DNA from: Armatimonadota bacterium | Lineage (GTDB): Bacteria > Armatimonadota > UBA5829 > DSUL01 | DNA: 64,000 bases | Assembly: GCA_025998755.1 (NCBI GenBank) | Contig: AP024674.1 | Location: 372,001 to 436,000 of the forward strand | Direction of reading: 5' to 3' | Part shown: one piece after another, positions 34,406-43,546 of the stretch | How positions within the stretch are numbered: position 1 is the first letter of the stretch | Layout of the letters: every line of letters starts with the position of its first letter | Position numbers and translations under genes: made by a program | Notes under the pieces: model-generated | What the model saw: only the letters and a program-made list of their open reading frames with translations | What the model was told of the DNA's origin: nothing | Database searches by the model: none

Positions 34406-35287
34406 ATGGGAACGGATATCAAAGCTGCTTCAGGAGCCAGGTCTCTGAATCTGGACATTCTGAGGCGCCACTGGCTTGAGTTGCTGGCCTGGGCGGCGTT
34501 CATCGTCTACTGGGTGCCCCAGTTCGGTTATTTTCTCGAGGCCTGGTCCAACCCGGACGGCTACTATTCGCACGGGTACCTCATACCGTTTATGTGCGCC
34601 TGGACGGCCTGGCTGAAGAAGGACGAGGCGGCCGGCGAGACCCCTCGCCCCAGCCTTTGGGGTCTGGGGCTGCTGGTGGTCTTTGTGGCCGCGGCAACGC
34701 TGTTCGGAATGCAGAACAGCCTGACCATGCGCGGTCTTGTGTTTCCGGCCAGCCTTGCGTTTTTCGTAGCCACCCTGTATGGCTGGAATTTCGTCAAACT
34801 CTTCTCGTTCCCCATCTTCTATCTCTACTTCCTGTGCCCGATTCCGGAGTTTTTGCTGACACAGATCGCCTTCAAGGTGCAGATCTGGAGCACGCAGGCG
34901 GCCACCGTGCTGTCAAAGCTGATGTTCATTGACGCCTACCGGGTGGGCACAGGCATCCAGACCGATAGCGTGGCTGTGGAGGTGGGCGCGCCTTGCAGCG
35001 GCTTCCGCATGCTGGTGGCTCTGACTGCCTTCGCCATTTTCCTGGTTTATGCTGTCAAAGGAGAAACGTGGCGGAAGGTGTTGTTCGTCCTGATCGCGAT
35101 GCCGCTCTCGGTCCTAGTCAACTCGCTCAGAGTGGCGCTCCTTGTGGCGGTGGGACATTACTGGGATCCCTCTTTGGTGCCGGTGCTGCACGACTACTCA
35201 GGTTACGTCGTTCTTGTGATAGCGTTCGCGGTGATGTACGGGATTGCGAGGTTGATTGGATGTCGCGAGTTCAGACTCATGCAATAA
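34406..35287 (+). CDS. Exosortase
   Basis: Exosortase is a multi-spanning membrane cysteine transpeptidase that processes PEP-CTERM proteins. The 293-aa protein has about eight membrane segments. The catalytic triad is complete: Cys197 in GAPCSGFRML, Arg242 in NSLRVALLV and His262 in LHDYSGYVV. The EpsI gene overlaps its 3' end by 28 bp. The only clear substrate in the window is the PEP-CTERM protein at 52390. The subtype of exosortase is not assigned. Confidence 0.93.
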   Translation: MGTDIKAASGARSLNLDILRRHWLELLAWAAFIVYWVPQFGYFLEAWSNPDGYYSHGYLIPFMCAWTAWLKKDEAAGETPRPSLWGLGLLVVFVAAATLFGMQNSLTMRGLVFPASLAFFVATLYGWNFVKLFSFPIFYLYFLCPIPEFLLTQIAFKVQIWSTQAATVLSKLMFIDAYRVGTGIQTDSVAVEVGAPCSGFRMLVALTAFAIFLVYAVKGETWRKVLFVLIAMPLSVLVNSLRVALLVAVGHYWDPSLVPVLHDYSGYVVLVIAFAVMYGIARLIGCREFRLMQ

Positions 35288-35895
35288 TCGTCACCATCGT
35301 TCTGGTGGCGTTTGCGGTGCTCAGCCGCCTTGGCGCGCCCGGCACGGGCTCCGACAGCTCCGTGGATATGGACAGCTGGGTTCCGATGAACCTAGGGGAG
35401 TGGAGGGGAGAGCAGTTTGACCCTCCTGCCGAGTGGAAGGACCAGCTTCCCGCCGCCCGCTTCCTGTTGCGGATCTACTCGAATGCTGGAACAGTGGTGG
35501 AGCTCCTGATGATCGAGAGCGCTGACCCGGGGAGCTTCCACAGCCCGATGTTCTGTCTGCCGGGGGCCGGTTGGACGCCGAAAGAGGCGGGAACGGTAAA
35601 ACTGGCAAACGGAGAAGTCACCAAAGCGGAGTTCATTCAGGACTTTTCCCAGCTTGTGGTGCGGTACTGGTATCTTGCCGGCGGAAAGCTGACGCCCGGT
35701 CTGTGGTGGCACAAATGGAACATGCTCGCCAATAAACTGGGCGGCGTCTCCGGTCCGAACTTCTCGTTCCGGGTTACGGTACGTCAGCCGGGGGGCCGGA
35801 AGCCGGAGGAAGCGGCGAACGAGTTCGCGGATGAGGTGCTGAGAGCTCTCAGGCAGAAGCTTGAATCAGGTGAGGCGGAACTGATCCGGCGCTGA
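35260..35895 (+). CDS. epsI: EpsI family protein
   Basis: EpsI proteins accompany or are fused to exosortases in EPS loci. From the ATG at 35260 the protein has 211 aa with an N-terminal membrane anchor (HAIIVTIVLVAFAVLSRL) and the hallmark HSPMFCLPGAGWTP motif, followed by VVRYWYLAGGKL. It overlaps the exosortase gene by 28 bp, so the two are translated together. The exact role is unknown; exosortase partner or EPS-linked periplasmic protein are the usual suggestions. Confidence 0.9.
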   Translation: MSRVQTHAIIVTIVLVAFAVLSRLGAPGTGSDSSVDMDSWVPMNLGEWRGEQFDPPAEWKDQLPAARFLLRIYSNAGTVVELLMIESADPGSFHSPMFCLPGAGWTPKEAGTVKLANGEVTKAEFIQDFSQLVVRYWYLAGGKLTPGLWWHKWNMLANKLGGVSGPNFSFRVTVRQPGGRKPEEAANEFADEVLRALRQKLESGEAELIRR

Positions 35896-35915
35896 GAGTT
35901 TCTGCGGACACGCCA

Positions 35916-36548
35916 GTGGTCGTGTGTGTCGGTGTTGCGGGAGGCAGCGGATCCGGGAAGAGCACGCTCGTCGCCCGCTTGGCGGAGCGGTTCCGTGAGG
36001 TAGGAGTCTGCATCGTCCGGCAGGACGACTACTACCTTGACAGGTCCGATCTCACAGTGGAGGAGCGTGCTGCTCTGAACTACGACCACCCGGATGCGGT
36101 GGAGTCCGCCTTGCTGGTGGAACACGTCCGGTTGCTGAAGGCCGGGCAGAGAGTGAGTTGTCCGCGATACGATTTCGCTACGCACTCCCGGGTGGGTCAA
36201 CGGCCTCTGGAGCCGGGGCGTCTAACGATCGTGGAAGGCATCCTGGTGCTTTGCTGGCCCACGCTCCGCGATCTGATGGATGTCCGGGTCTTTGTGGATG
36301 CACCTATGGAGCTCCGGCTAAAGAGGCGCATCAAGAGGGATGTCCGGGAGAGGGGACGGACGGAGGAAAGCGTGCGCCGCCAGTTCAGCGAGACGGTGCA
36401 GCCGATGCATGAAGAGTTCGTCGAGCCCGGCCGACAATATGCCGGATGGTTGATTCCGGGCGACCGCCCGTGGGGCCGGGAGGTGGAGGACCTGGAGCGG
36501 CATATCGCGACGCTGCTTGAGCGTGCGGGATCCAGTTGTTCAGTCTGA
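35916..36548 (+). CDS. udk: Uridine kinase
   Basis: The 210-aa P-loop enzyme should phosphorylate uridine (and cytidine) to the monophosphate. Walker A GGSGSGKST is at residues 9-17; RQDDYYLDRSDLTVEERAAL with NYDHPDA and the lid-type RLKRRIKRDVRERGRT are typical of uridine kinase. It starts at a GTG. Its place inside an EPS cluster, 20 bp after epsI, could support UDP-sugar supply, but this is inference. A phosphoribulokinase-like role is less likely at this length. Confidence 0.85.
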   Translation: MVVCVGVAGGSGSGKSTLVARLAERFREVGVCIVRQDDYYLDRSDLTVEERAALNYDHPDAVESALLVEHVRLLKAGQRVSCPRYDFATHSRVGQRPLEPGRLTIVEGILVLCWPTLRDLMDVRVFVDAPMELRLKRRIKRDVRERGRTEESVRRQFSETVQPMHEEFVEPGRQYAGWLIPGDRPWGREVEDLERHIATLLERAGSSCSV

Positions 36549-36572
36549 CTTGCAGGATGAGGTGAACCGCAG

Positions 36573-37160
36573 ATGGGGATGGCGGAACTGGTTAGGGAAC
36601 GCTTCGCCGAGAGCATTGCCGTAAAGGAAGAAGCATCTCGCACCCTGGCGATCGAGATCGCCCAGGCGGTGGCGGAGATTGTGTGCTGCTTCCGGGATGG
36701 CGGCAAGGTGTTGATCGCGGGCAACGGTGGCAGTGCGGCCGATGCTCAGCACATCGCGGCAGAGTTCGTCGGCCGCTTCAAGATGGAGCGCAGAGCCCTT
36801 CCCGCCATCGCCCTGACCACCAACACATCCATTCTGACCGCCATCGGCAACGATTACGAATATGATATGGTTTTCTCCCGCCAGGCGGAGGCTTTGGTGC
36901 AACCGGGCGATGTGTTCATCGGCATCTCCACCAGCGGCAATGCTGAGTCCGTGATTCGGGCCGTGGAGGCGGCGCGCGCCAAAGGCGCGTTCGCCATTGG
37001 AATGACCGGGCGGGACGGGGGCCGGCTGGCGCAGTGTGTGGACATCGCCCTCAAAGTGCCCTCGGATGACACGCCCCGCATCCAGGAGACGCATATCACA
37101 ATCGCCCACGTCATCTGCGAACTCGTGGAGAGCGAAATGTTCGCCCACGCGGAGGTTTGA
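36573..37160 (+). CDS. gmhA: Sedoheptulose-7-phosphate isomerase
   Basis: GmhA makes D-glycero-manno-heptose 7-phosphate, the first step to ADP- or GDP-heptose. The 195-aa SIS-domain protein carries LIAGNGGSAADAQHIAAEFV, GRFKMERRALPAIAL, the GISTSGNAESV phosphate-binding loop and THITIAHVICELVE with the active-site histidine. No hldE or gmhB is in the window, so the rest of the pathway is elsewhere or missing. It suggests heptose in the EPS or LPS. The stop overlaps the next glycosyltransferase (TGATG). Confidence 0.9.
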   Translation: MGMAELVRERFAESIAVKEEASRTLAIEIAQAVAEIVCCFRDGGKVLIAGNGGSAADAQHIAAEFVGRFKMERRALPAIALTTNTSILTAIGNDYEYDMVFSRQAEALVQPGDVFIGISTSGNAESVIRAVEAARAKGAFAIGMTGRDGGRLAQCVDIALKVPSDDTPRIQETHITIAHVICELVESEMFAHAEV

Positions 37161-38191
37161 TGCCCCCCTCGAGTGCAGAACTGCAAACCGAGCCGAACCC
37201 GGCAAGTGCGGCGGATACGTCGGCTGTGCGGACCATTTCCGCCGTCATCTGCACGCGAAACCGGGGGCAGCGTTTGTCCCTTGCGCTGGAAAGCCTGGCC
37301 AATCAGACAGGAATAGACCACTCGCGTGCCGAGGTGATCGTCGTTGACAACAGCTCCACCGATGATACGCGCCAGGTAGCCGAATCCTTCCGCCCGCGGA
37401 TGCCTTTTCATTATGTCATTGTTGAGGAGCCCGAAGTTGGGCTAGGGAACGCACGGAGCAAAGGACTGAGCACGGCTGCCGGAGATGTTGTGGCGTTCTT
37501 GGACGATGATGCAATCGCATCGGCGATGTGGCTGGCTGCGCATCTCGCTGCATACTCCTTCGCCGAGCAAGTAGGCGGGGTGATGGGGAGGATCGTACCA
37601 GAGTGGGAGGCTGAACGACCGGAGTGGCTGGATTCCAGCTTAGAGCCGTTTTTGACGATCGTTGACCACGGCGGGGAGCCGTTTCTCCTGGAACGTGAGG
37701 ATCTGACACCTGTCGGCGCAAATATGTCCTTTCTGCGGTCGGCAGCCAGGGAAGCCGGCGGGTTTAATCCCAATTTTGGCTTTGGCGGAAGACTTGGGAT
37801 TCCACACGACGAGACGGAACTGGTGCATCGGCTAGTTCAGCGTGGATGGCGGTTCGTGTATTGGCCAGACGCCTGTGTACGGCACGCGGTTTCCGCTGAG
37901 CGGCTGACGTGGAAGTGGCTTAGCCAGCGCTTAATCAGGCAAGGACGAGGGGACTTTTATCTCGACTTCCAGCGCGCAGGCGTTGGAGTAGTTTTGCGGC
38001 GTTTCCTTTTGAGTGCCTTACTGAGAGGTCCGGCACTCGGACTGATTGCGATTTTTGACTATTCGGTTGGCAACAGGGCGCGAGCTGCGCGGCGGGGCGG
38101 GGCCGCCTTGGAGTGCGCGGGGTATGCTCTGGGGGTGGTGAACGCCGCCACGGCGAGATTCGCTAGAGGGGAGCGACACGGATGCGTCTGA
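37160..38191 (+). CDS. Glycosyltransferase family 2
   Basis: This 343-aa enzyme should add a sugar to the lipid-linked EPS repeat unit. The GT-A fold is shown by AVICTRNRGQRLSLALESL at the N-terminus, VVDNSSTDDTRQV, the metal-binding LDDDA, and GGFNPNFGFGGR with DETELVHRL. The ATG at 37160 overlaps the gmhA stop and has GGAGG upstream. A C-terminal hydrophobic stretch suggests membrane contact. The sugar transferred cannot be read. Confidence 0.88.
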   Translation: MPPSSAELQTEPNPASAADTSAVRTISAVICTRNRGQRLSLALESLANQTGIDHSRAEVIVVDNSSTDDTRQVAESFRPRMPFHYVIVEEPEVGLGNARSKGLSTAAGDVVAFLDDDAIASAMWLAAHLAAYSFAEQVGGVMGRIVPEWEAERPEWLDSSLEPFLTIVDHGGEPFLLEREDLTPVGANMSFLRSAAREAGGFNPNFGFGGRLGIPHDETELVHRLVQRGWRFVYWPDACVRHAVSAERLTWKWLSQRLIRQGRGDFYLDFQRAGVGVVLRRFLLSALLRGPALGLIAIFDYSVGNRARAARRGGAALECAGYALGVVNAATARFARGERHGCV

Positions 38192-39888
38192 TCAAAGGAT
38201 CTAGGGCTCCAGGGCTTTACCGATCTGTTGGTTCCGGGATATGGGTGCCTGACAATCGTGCGGGTGGTCTCGCCGGGAGCGTGCGCCGCGTCCCGGGCCT
38301 GCTGGCAGCTTTTCTGTTCTGGCTCTTTTTTGCAGCCATATATCTTGGCATTCAGGCATCACTGCCTTTTGTGGTGGGCCGGATCCCGGCATATTTTGTG
38401 ATTCTCTTTGCCGTCCTCCTCCTGGGTGTCGTGGTGTTCCTTGCTGGCAGCGACAAGCGATGGCGCTTTGTGCTGGTTATCGCTTTTTTCCTGATCATGT
38501 CAGGACAGCTACCGGTATTCTTCGGAGGCACTCGGCTTAATACCCGGGTTATCGAGACGCTCCTACGACTTATTCTGATGGCGTTCGTGGCGCTTGATAC
38601 TTTGGCGCTCAGGCGAAGGGTTTGGCCTCCGCTGTGGCTACTGGTGATATTCGTCAGCCATGTTGGTCTGCTCGGTCTTTCCTGGGTGGGCGCGGAATAT
38701 ATCACAGAGATCTATGCCACGCGTGAAGTTCTCTTGATGCATCTCACCGGCCTCTTTTTGTTCATCGCGGGATATGTTTATGTTAGAAGCTGGAGACATG
38801 TGGTGTCTTTCGCCTCAGTTATGGTGGTTGGAGCTGCGGCTTTCGCCCTGCTGGGGATAGTTGAATACATTGCCGGAGAACAATATTACCGTTTGTATCT
38901 AAGAGCATTTCCTTACATGACGGAAAGGATTCAGCTAGCGCTTGCTCACCATAGGGTTATCGGTCCTTTCGATAATCAGGTAGCCTTCGGATCATGGCTT
39001 GCAATGTTTGTGACCATTCCTCTGGCGCTGAAAGCGAATGAGCATCAGTTCAAAAGAAGGGTAATATGGAATGTTGTATTGATATTGCTCTGGGTGTGTC
39101 TGTTCTTCACAGGATCGAGGGGACCGTTTCTAGGTGCTTTCGCCGGATTTGTTATTTACTCTTGGTTGACAGGCCGCATCAAGAAGGCTTTCGTGGTGAA
39201 TACCGTCATGGGCCTGCTCGTCCTGGTGGTGGTCGCATACGGAGGACGTATAGCCCGAATGCTTCCAGAAAACAACCTTATTTTGAGATTTGTTGACCCG
39301 GCGGCGGCGGTGAGAAGCGGTGGAGACGTTTTCGAGACTGTCAGGGATGCCAGACTGAAGACGTGGCAGGACGCGATCGAGGAGTGGCGTCACAGGCCGA
39401 TTCTGGGGATTGGTCCGGGAGAGTGGGTGAAGAGGCGATTGAAGGTCTACGAGCAGGGGAGAGTGACCACTGTCTCCTCGTTCAGTCCATATGTGCAGTA
39501 CCTCGTTGAAAACGGGGTTCTGGGTCTGGGAAGCCTTGCCTTGCTGCTGGTGGTTCTCGGGGTCTACAACGTAAGGTTACTCGCAAGGCTGAAGCCGGGG
39601 CCACGTCGGGACCTGATCGCTTCTCTAAGCGTCGCGTGTTTGATCGTTCATCTGGTCAGCCTTACAGATGTTGGGTATGGAACCAACCGCCTCTTCTACT
39701 TCTTCTGGATGGCACAGGGAGTGTTGCTAATGGGAGCGCGACTTGCTCTCGAAGAGGAGTCAGAACAGGAGAAGCAGGCCGCAGGAAGCCTTCTTCAGGG
39801 ATGGCGGCCAGGGTGGAGGGCTCCTGCGTCACGATTGCCGGTCTCGGTCTACCAAACTGGGATGGGCGGCGGCCATCCTGGACCTTAA
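38182..39888 (+). CDS. O-antigen ligase/polymerase-like membrane protein (Wzy_C)
   Basis: The 568-aa integral membrane protein has at least ten hydrophobic segments and a Wzy_C-type core, LFFTGSRGPFLGAFAGFVIY. A large extracytoplasmic loop with NQVAFGSWLAMF and the later GIGPGEWVKRRLK, VQYLVENGVLGLG matches O-antigen ligases and Wzy polymerases. It should polymerise or transfer EPS units at the periplasmic face. It overlaps the preceding glycosyltransferase by 10 bp and has lower GC than its neighbours, as is usual for such genes. Confidence 0.85.
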   Translation: MRLIKGSRAPGLYRSVGSGIWVPDNRAGGLAGSVRRVPGLLAAFLFWLFFAAIYLGIQASLPFVVGRIPAYFVILFAVLLLGVVVFLAGSDKRWRFVLVIAFFLIMSGQLPVFFGGTRLNTRVIETLLRLILMAFVALDTLALRRRVWPPLWLLVIFVSHVGLLGLSWVGAEYITEIYATREVLLMHLTGLFLFIAGYVYVRSWRHVVSFASVMVVGAAAFALLGIVEYIAGEQYYRLYLRAFPYMTERIQLALAHHRVIGPFDNQVAFGSWLAMFVTIPLALKANEHQFKRRVIWNVVLILLWVCLFFTGSRGPFLGAFAGFVIYSWLTGRIKKAFVVNTVMGLLVLVVVAYGGRIARMLPENNLILRFVDPAAAVRSGGDVFETVRDARLKTWQDAIEEWRHRPILGIGPGEWVKRRLKVYEQGRVTTVSSFSPYVQYLVENGVLGLGSLALLLVVLGVYNVRLLARLKPGPRRDLIASLSVACLIVHLVSLTDVGYGTNRLFYFFWMAQGVLLMGARLALEEESEQEKQAAGSLLQGWRPGWRAPASRLPVSVYQTGMGGGHPGP

Positions 39889-39973
39889 AGGGATTGTGAA
39901 CGCAGCCCGTAGTGGCAGGTTGCCCTCCCATCTCAAGATACGGCAGCACTGCGGAAAAACTCTTTCAGATGAG

Positions 39974-42079
39974 ATGACACCACTACGGGTTGCAGTTTGG
40001 AAACAGGTCTTCTGTCCGGCGCCCCAATGGTTTTTTAGCGCGCTCAACCTCATTGCGCTGGAGGCCTCGGTTGCGGCGGCCATCGTCGTTGATGCCACGA
40101 GCCCGGGTGTCCCGGCAGGCCGATTTCTTGGCGGCTCCGCTATAGTCTGGCAGGTGCAGGGTAATGGCTTGCTGGACATCTCTCAACCGGTGCGCGTGTT
40201 CCGCCCTGAAGCCCTTTCCCGCACTTCAGCCTTGGGACTCTCGCTTCTTCGCTTCGGGGATGGCTCCTTCGAGCAGTACTATTGGCGGGATGGGGTGGGG
40301 CCGTCAAGGCCTGGCAGGATACGCCCCGGAGCGCACTGGCCCTCTAAGAACGAGGTCGGGATCATCGAGGCCTGGCAGTTTGCCCGGAGCGTGGGGGCGG
40401 AGCTGGTGATGGTGGTCCCGTTGCGGGAGACTCTCGACCGCGACGCCCTGGATGCTCCGGACGGAGCGCAACTGGCGGCCAACCTGGTTGAGTTTTGCAA
40501 CGGGAGAAGTCCCGGCCTCACCTATGGTGAGCAGCAGGGTTGGCGTCCCTCAACTTATGTCGGCGAGGATGTCCGGCCGGGCGGCAGTCCGCTGTCCGGG
40601 AAAAAGGAGTTCAAGGTCGAGGGTTCTTACCTGGCGGGAGAGAAAGCCCCGGACGGCTACTTTGCCTGGCTAAGGGAGTATTTCGGGCATCCAGAGCCCC
40701 TCAACATCCGCTTCTGGGAGGTGGGCAACGAGACCTACTGGGCCTATTTCGACGGCAAACCGTGGGCGAGCCCGGCAAAATATCGAGAACTTTTCGTGAA
40801 GTTCGTCGACGCAATGAAGCAGAAGGACCCGAGCATTCTTGTCGGGGCCCAGGGGTTGACCCATCACATTCTGGCATCTGGTACTCCCGAAAGATACCGC
40901 GAAGGCTGGATATGGTCAGAGGGTGTGTTCGGAAAGCCTCCCGACTACTCCGAGGCCTACCAGAAGGCTGACTTCATTATCTTGCATGAGTATGTAGGCC
41001 CCCAGGCAGCCTCCGAGGATTCGGAAGCCGAGTATCGCGCCCTATTCGCTGATGTCGTTGCAATGGAGGAAAGGTTCCGGGCTTACCAGAGCCGCTACCC
41101 GAAACCCATTTTCATTACTGAATACAATGTCCAGTACGGGGTGTTTGTGGGCTCAGACCCGCAATACCGCAAGCATCAGCACAGACTGAAGTCGGCCCTG
41201 GCCGTCGCGCGAATGCAGAACGCATTCCTGCGAACGGGCATAACCGCGGCCTGCTACTTCCATCTCCTTGAGATAGCTTCAGGGCCTGGAGGATGGACCG
41301 GGTACCCGACTTTCCGGTTGATCTACGACGACATCGACAGAGATACGGGGGTGCGACGAAAGGGGGTCACTGTCCCCTACTATGCCTTGCAGCTCTACAA
41401 TGCCCGCACTCCAGGCCGGTACATCCTGCCCGTATCAGTCAGCGATGCCGAATATCTGGACGTAGTTGCCTTACGGAGTCCCGCCAAGACACTCAGCCTG
41501 ATGGTGGTCAACTTCTCCTCCAACCGTGATATTACGGCACAGGTGACGCTCAACGGTTTCTCGCCGGCTGCCCAGGCCAGTGTTTCTACTCTGAACAGCC
41601 CGGACGGCATGGAGGGGTGTGTTTACGTCGATCCCTCGCGGGCCGGAATCACGACGCGGGATATTGTGATTGAAGGGAGCACTTTCACTTATACCTTCCC
41701 CGCCCATTCCCTAACCGTTATTGACCTGGAACCGCAGGCACCGGCTCCTCCTAATTCCGAGCTTCCGCCGCCTCCCGATCCCGAGCCCGAGCCCCACAAT
41801 CCAAATCCGGCGGGAATCGAAGTGCAGGTGACGGCAAACAATCCTTCTCCTCTTCCGGGAGATACAGTGACCTTCACAAGCGTCTGCCGGAATCTGGGCA
41901 ATACGACCGTGGAGCAGACCAGCGTCACTTTCCTAGTCCCCGACGGGATGGAAATCATAACCGGGAGCATCACACCTGCGGGTGTTTATTCACCCATCAC
42001 GCGGAAAGTTGAGTGGACGGTAACAGGCCTGAAGCCCGGTCAGAGCCGACAACTCAAGTGCAGCGCCAAGGTCAGGTGA
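39974..42079 (+). CDS. Secreted GH51-like glycosidase with DUF11-type tail
   Basis: The 701-aa protein resembles alpha-L-arabinofuranosidase-type (clan GH-A) enzymes: the acid/base Glu253 sits in FWEVGNETYW and the nucleophile Glu383 in IFITEYNVQYG. After the catalytic and beta domains comes a Pro-rich linker (about residues 590-615) and a DUF11-like module (GDTVTFTSVCRNLGNT). An N-terminal hydrophobic segment (WFFSALNLIALEASVAAAI) suggests export. The start is uncertain; the frame stays open upstream inside the ligase gene. In this cluster it may trim or release the polymer. Confidence 0.78.
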   Translation: MTPLRVAVWKQVFCPAPQWFFSALNLIALEASVAAAIVVDATSPGVPAGRFLGGSAIVWQVQGNGLLDISQPVRVFRPEALSRTSALGLSLLRFGDGSFEQYYWRDGVGPSRPGRIRPGAHWPSKNEVGIIEAWQFARSVGAELVMVVPLRETLDRDALDAPDGAQLAANLVEFCNGRSPGLTYGEQQGWRPSTYVGEDVRPGGSPLSGKKEFKVEGSYLAGEKAPDGYFAWLREYFGHPEPLNIRFWEVGNETYWAYFDGKPWASPAKYRELFVKFVDAMKQKDPSILVGAQGLTHHILASGTPERYREGWIWSEGVFGKPPDYSEAYQKADFIILHEYVGPQAASEDSEAEYRALFADVVAMEERFRAYQSRYPKPIFITEYNVQYGVFVGSDPQYRKHQHRLKSALAVARMQNAFLRTGITAACYFHLLEIASGPGGWTGYPTFRLIYDDIDRDTGVRRKGVTVPYYALQLYNARTPGRYILPVSVSDAEYLDVVALRSPAKTLSLMVVNFSSNRDITAQVTLNGFSPAAQASVSTLNSPDGMEGCVYVDPSRAGITTRDIVIEGSTFTYTFPAHSLTVIDLEPQAPAPPNSELPPPPDPEPEPHNPNPAGIEVQVTANNPSPLPGDTVTFTSVCRNLGNTTVEQTSVTFLVPDGMEIITGSITPAGVYSPITRKVEWTVTGLKPGQSRQLKCSAKVR

Positions 42080-42180
42080 CATTTCTCCTGCCGTAAGGCG
42101 GACGGAGGGCAGTCTCCAGTACCAGGCTTCGGGAAGCACCCCTCGCCCACGATCTGACGGGGGGCGCTGATGTCTCCCGC

Positions 42181-42250
42181 TTGACACCGTCGCCGAACTT
42201 TCGATAAGGCGCTGGGCGTGGGTGTCAAAGTGGGGGCGGAAGGCTACAAT
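42181..42250 (+). promoter_or_regulatory. Candidate internal promoters of the EPS cluster
   Basis: Two overlapping possibilities lie in the 240-bp gap before the next glycosyltransferase: TTGACA (42181-42186) with GATAAG (42203-42208), spacer 16; and TGTCAA (42223-42228) with TACAAT (42245-42250), spacer 16. A promoter here would separate the second half of the cluster from the first. Confidence 0.4.
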
Positions 42251-42319
42251 GGAGGATGGGAGACTGTTGTGTCCCCTTGGCCGGAAATATCCCGCAAGCG
42301 GGACTGGAACAACTGCTCG

Positions 42320-43546
42320 ATGCGAGTACTTTTTGCCCTTCCGCACTGCCCGATGCCGCCGAACTCGGGCGGCAAACTGCTGACCCTCCAGGCTATTGAG
42401 GCGCTGAGCAGCAAACACGAGTTGGCGTTTGTGGTGCTCAAGGGACCGGACCTGTCGGAGGATGTTGCGGGTCTCCATCGGTTTGGCGATGTCACTGCCG
42501 TGGCCGCTCCCCATCGGAGGAGTGTTCTGCACCGGGTGGGATTTCGGGCCGGCTACTCGCTGGCGGCGCTGGCAACCGGAACTCCTCTGCATGCCTACTA
42601 TGGCTGTCCAGCTCCTTTCTGGCGCGCGGTGCAACGAAAAGCAGAGGAGTGGCGCCCTGAAGTGGTGCACTACGACTTCTGGTACAGCGCCCTACGCGAT
42701 CTGGGGAGCCCTTCATACCGTCGTTTGTTACTCGAGCAGGATGTCGAGTTCGTCCGGCGGTTGCGAGAGGCAGAGCTTGCCTCTTCCGCCCGAAAGTGGT
42801 GGCTCAACAAGGTGGCCAGCTCCGTACGCAGAGCCGAAAGCAGAGTGCTGCGGCAGGTAGATTGCGTCATGGCGGTGACGCCCCGGGATGCGCGGGTGGC
42901 TGCGGAGGTCGGGGCGCGAAAGGTCGTCGTTTTTCCGGTCGCCATAGATACGGAAGACAGATGCCCTCCTTCGCGCGAGCCGGATGCCCCAAACATCCTG
43001 TTCGTCGGTTCGTTTGTTCACACTCCGAATGTGGACGGCATTCTCTGGTTTGCAAGGGAGGTCCTTCCTCGCGTGCTGAGCGTGCACCCCTCTGCCAGAC
43101 TCACAATAGTCGGCGCAGACCCGCCTCAGCCGGTCCGCGAACTGGCTCAGGGAACAGATCGCATACTGGTGACAGGTTGGGTTACGGACGTTTCGCCCTA
43201 CTATGCCTCCGCGAGAGTGGTGATAGCTCCGCTTCGGTTCGGCAGTGGAATCAAGTTGAAGGTCCTGGAGGCGATGTCATTCGGCCGTCCGGTGGTCACG
43301 ACCAGCGTGGGAGCCGAGGGGATGGACGTGATGCCGGGAGAGAATATATTCGTGCAGGACACGCCGGAGGGTTTCGCGGAAGCAATCTGTGTCGTGCTGG
43401 CATATCCGGAGCACGCTCGCGCTGTGGGCCTGGCGGGTAGAGCTCTCGTGGAGCAGCAATACAGTAAGGAAGCGGCCCGGCGAAAGATTCTGCACATCTA
43501 TGAACAAGAAGCTGATGCATCCCTGCAGACCGCCGGCAACTGCTGA
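42320..43546 (+). CDS. Glycosyltransferase family 1 (GT-B)
   Basis: From the ATG at 42320 the protein has 408 aa and starts directly with the GT-B core (MRVLFALPHCPMPPNSGGKL). The donor-binding domain shows NILFVGSFVHTPNVDGILWF, TGWVTDVSPYYASARVVIAP and GSGIKLKVLEAMSFGRPVV, with the GT4 E-x7-E region. It should transfer a sugar from a nucleotide donor to the EPS repeat. The longer frame from 42218 is not supported by a ribosome site. The stop overlaps the next gene by one base. Confidence 0.9.
   Translation: MRVLFALPHCPMPPNSGGKLLTLQAIEALSSKHELAFVVLKGPDLSEDVAGLHRFGDVTAVAAPHRRSVLHRVGFRAGYSLAALATGTPLHAYYGCPAPFWRAVQRKAEEWRPEVVHYDFWYSALRDLGSPSYRRLLLEQDVEFVRRLREAELASSARKWWLNKVASSVRRAESRVLRQVDCVMAVTPRDARVAAEVGARKVVVFPVAIDTEDRCPPSREPDAPNILFVGSFVHTPNVDGILWFAREVLPRVLSVHPSARLTIVGADPPQPVRELAQGTDRILVTGWVTDVSPYYASARVVIAPLRFGSGIKLKVLEAMSFGRPVVTTSVGAEGMDVMPGENIFVQDTPEGFAEAICVVLAYPEHARAVGLAGRALVEQQYSKEAARRKILHIYEQEADASLQTAGNC

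Noticed and set aside
34993-35259. Longer EpsI start
   Set aside because: It would overlap most of the exosortase catalytic region. The ATG at 35260 gives a normal membrane anchor.
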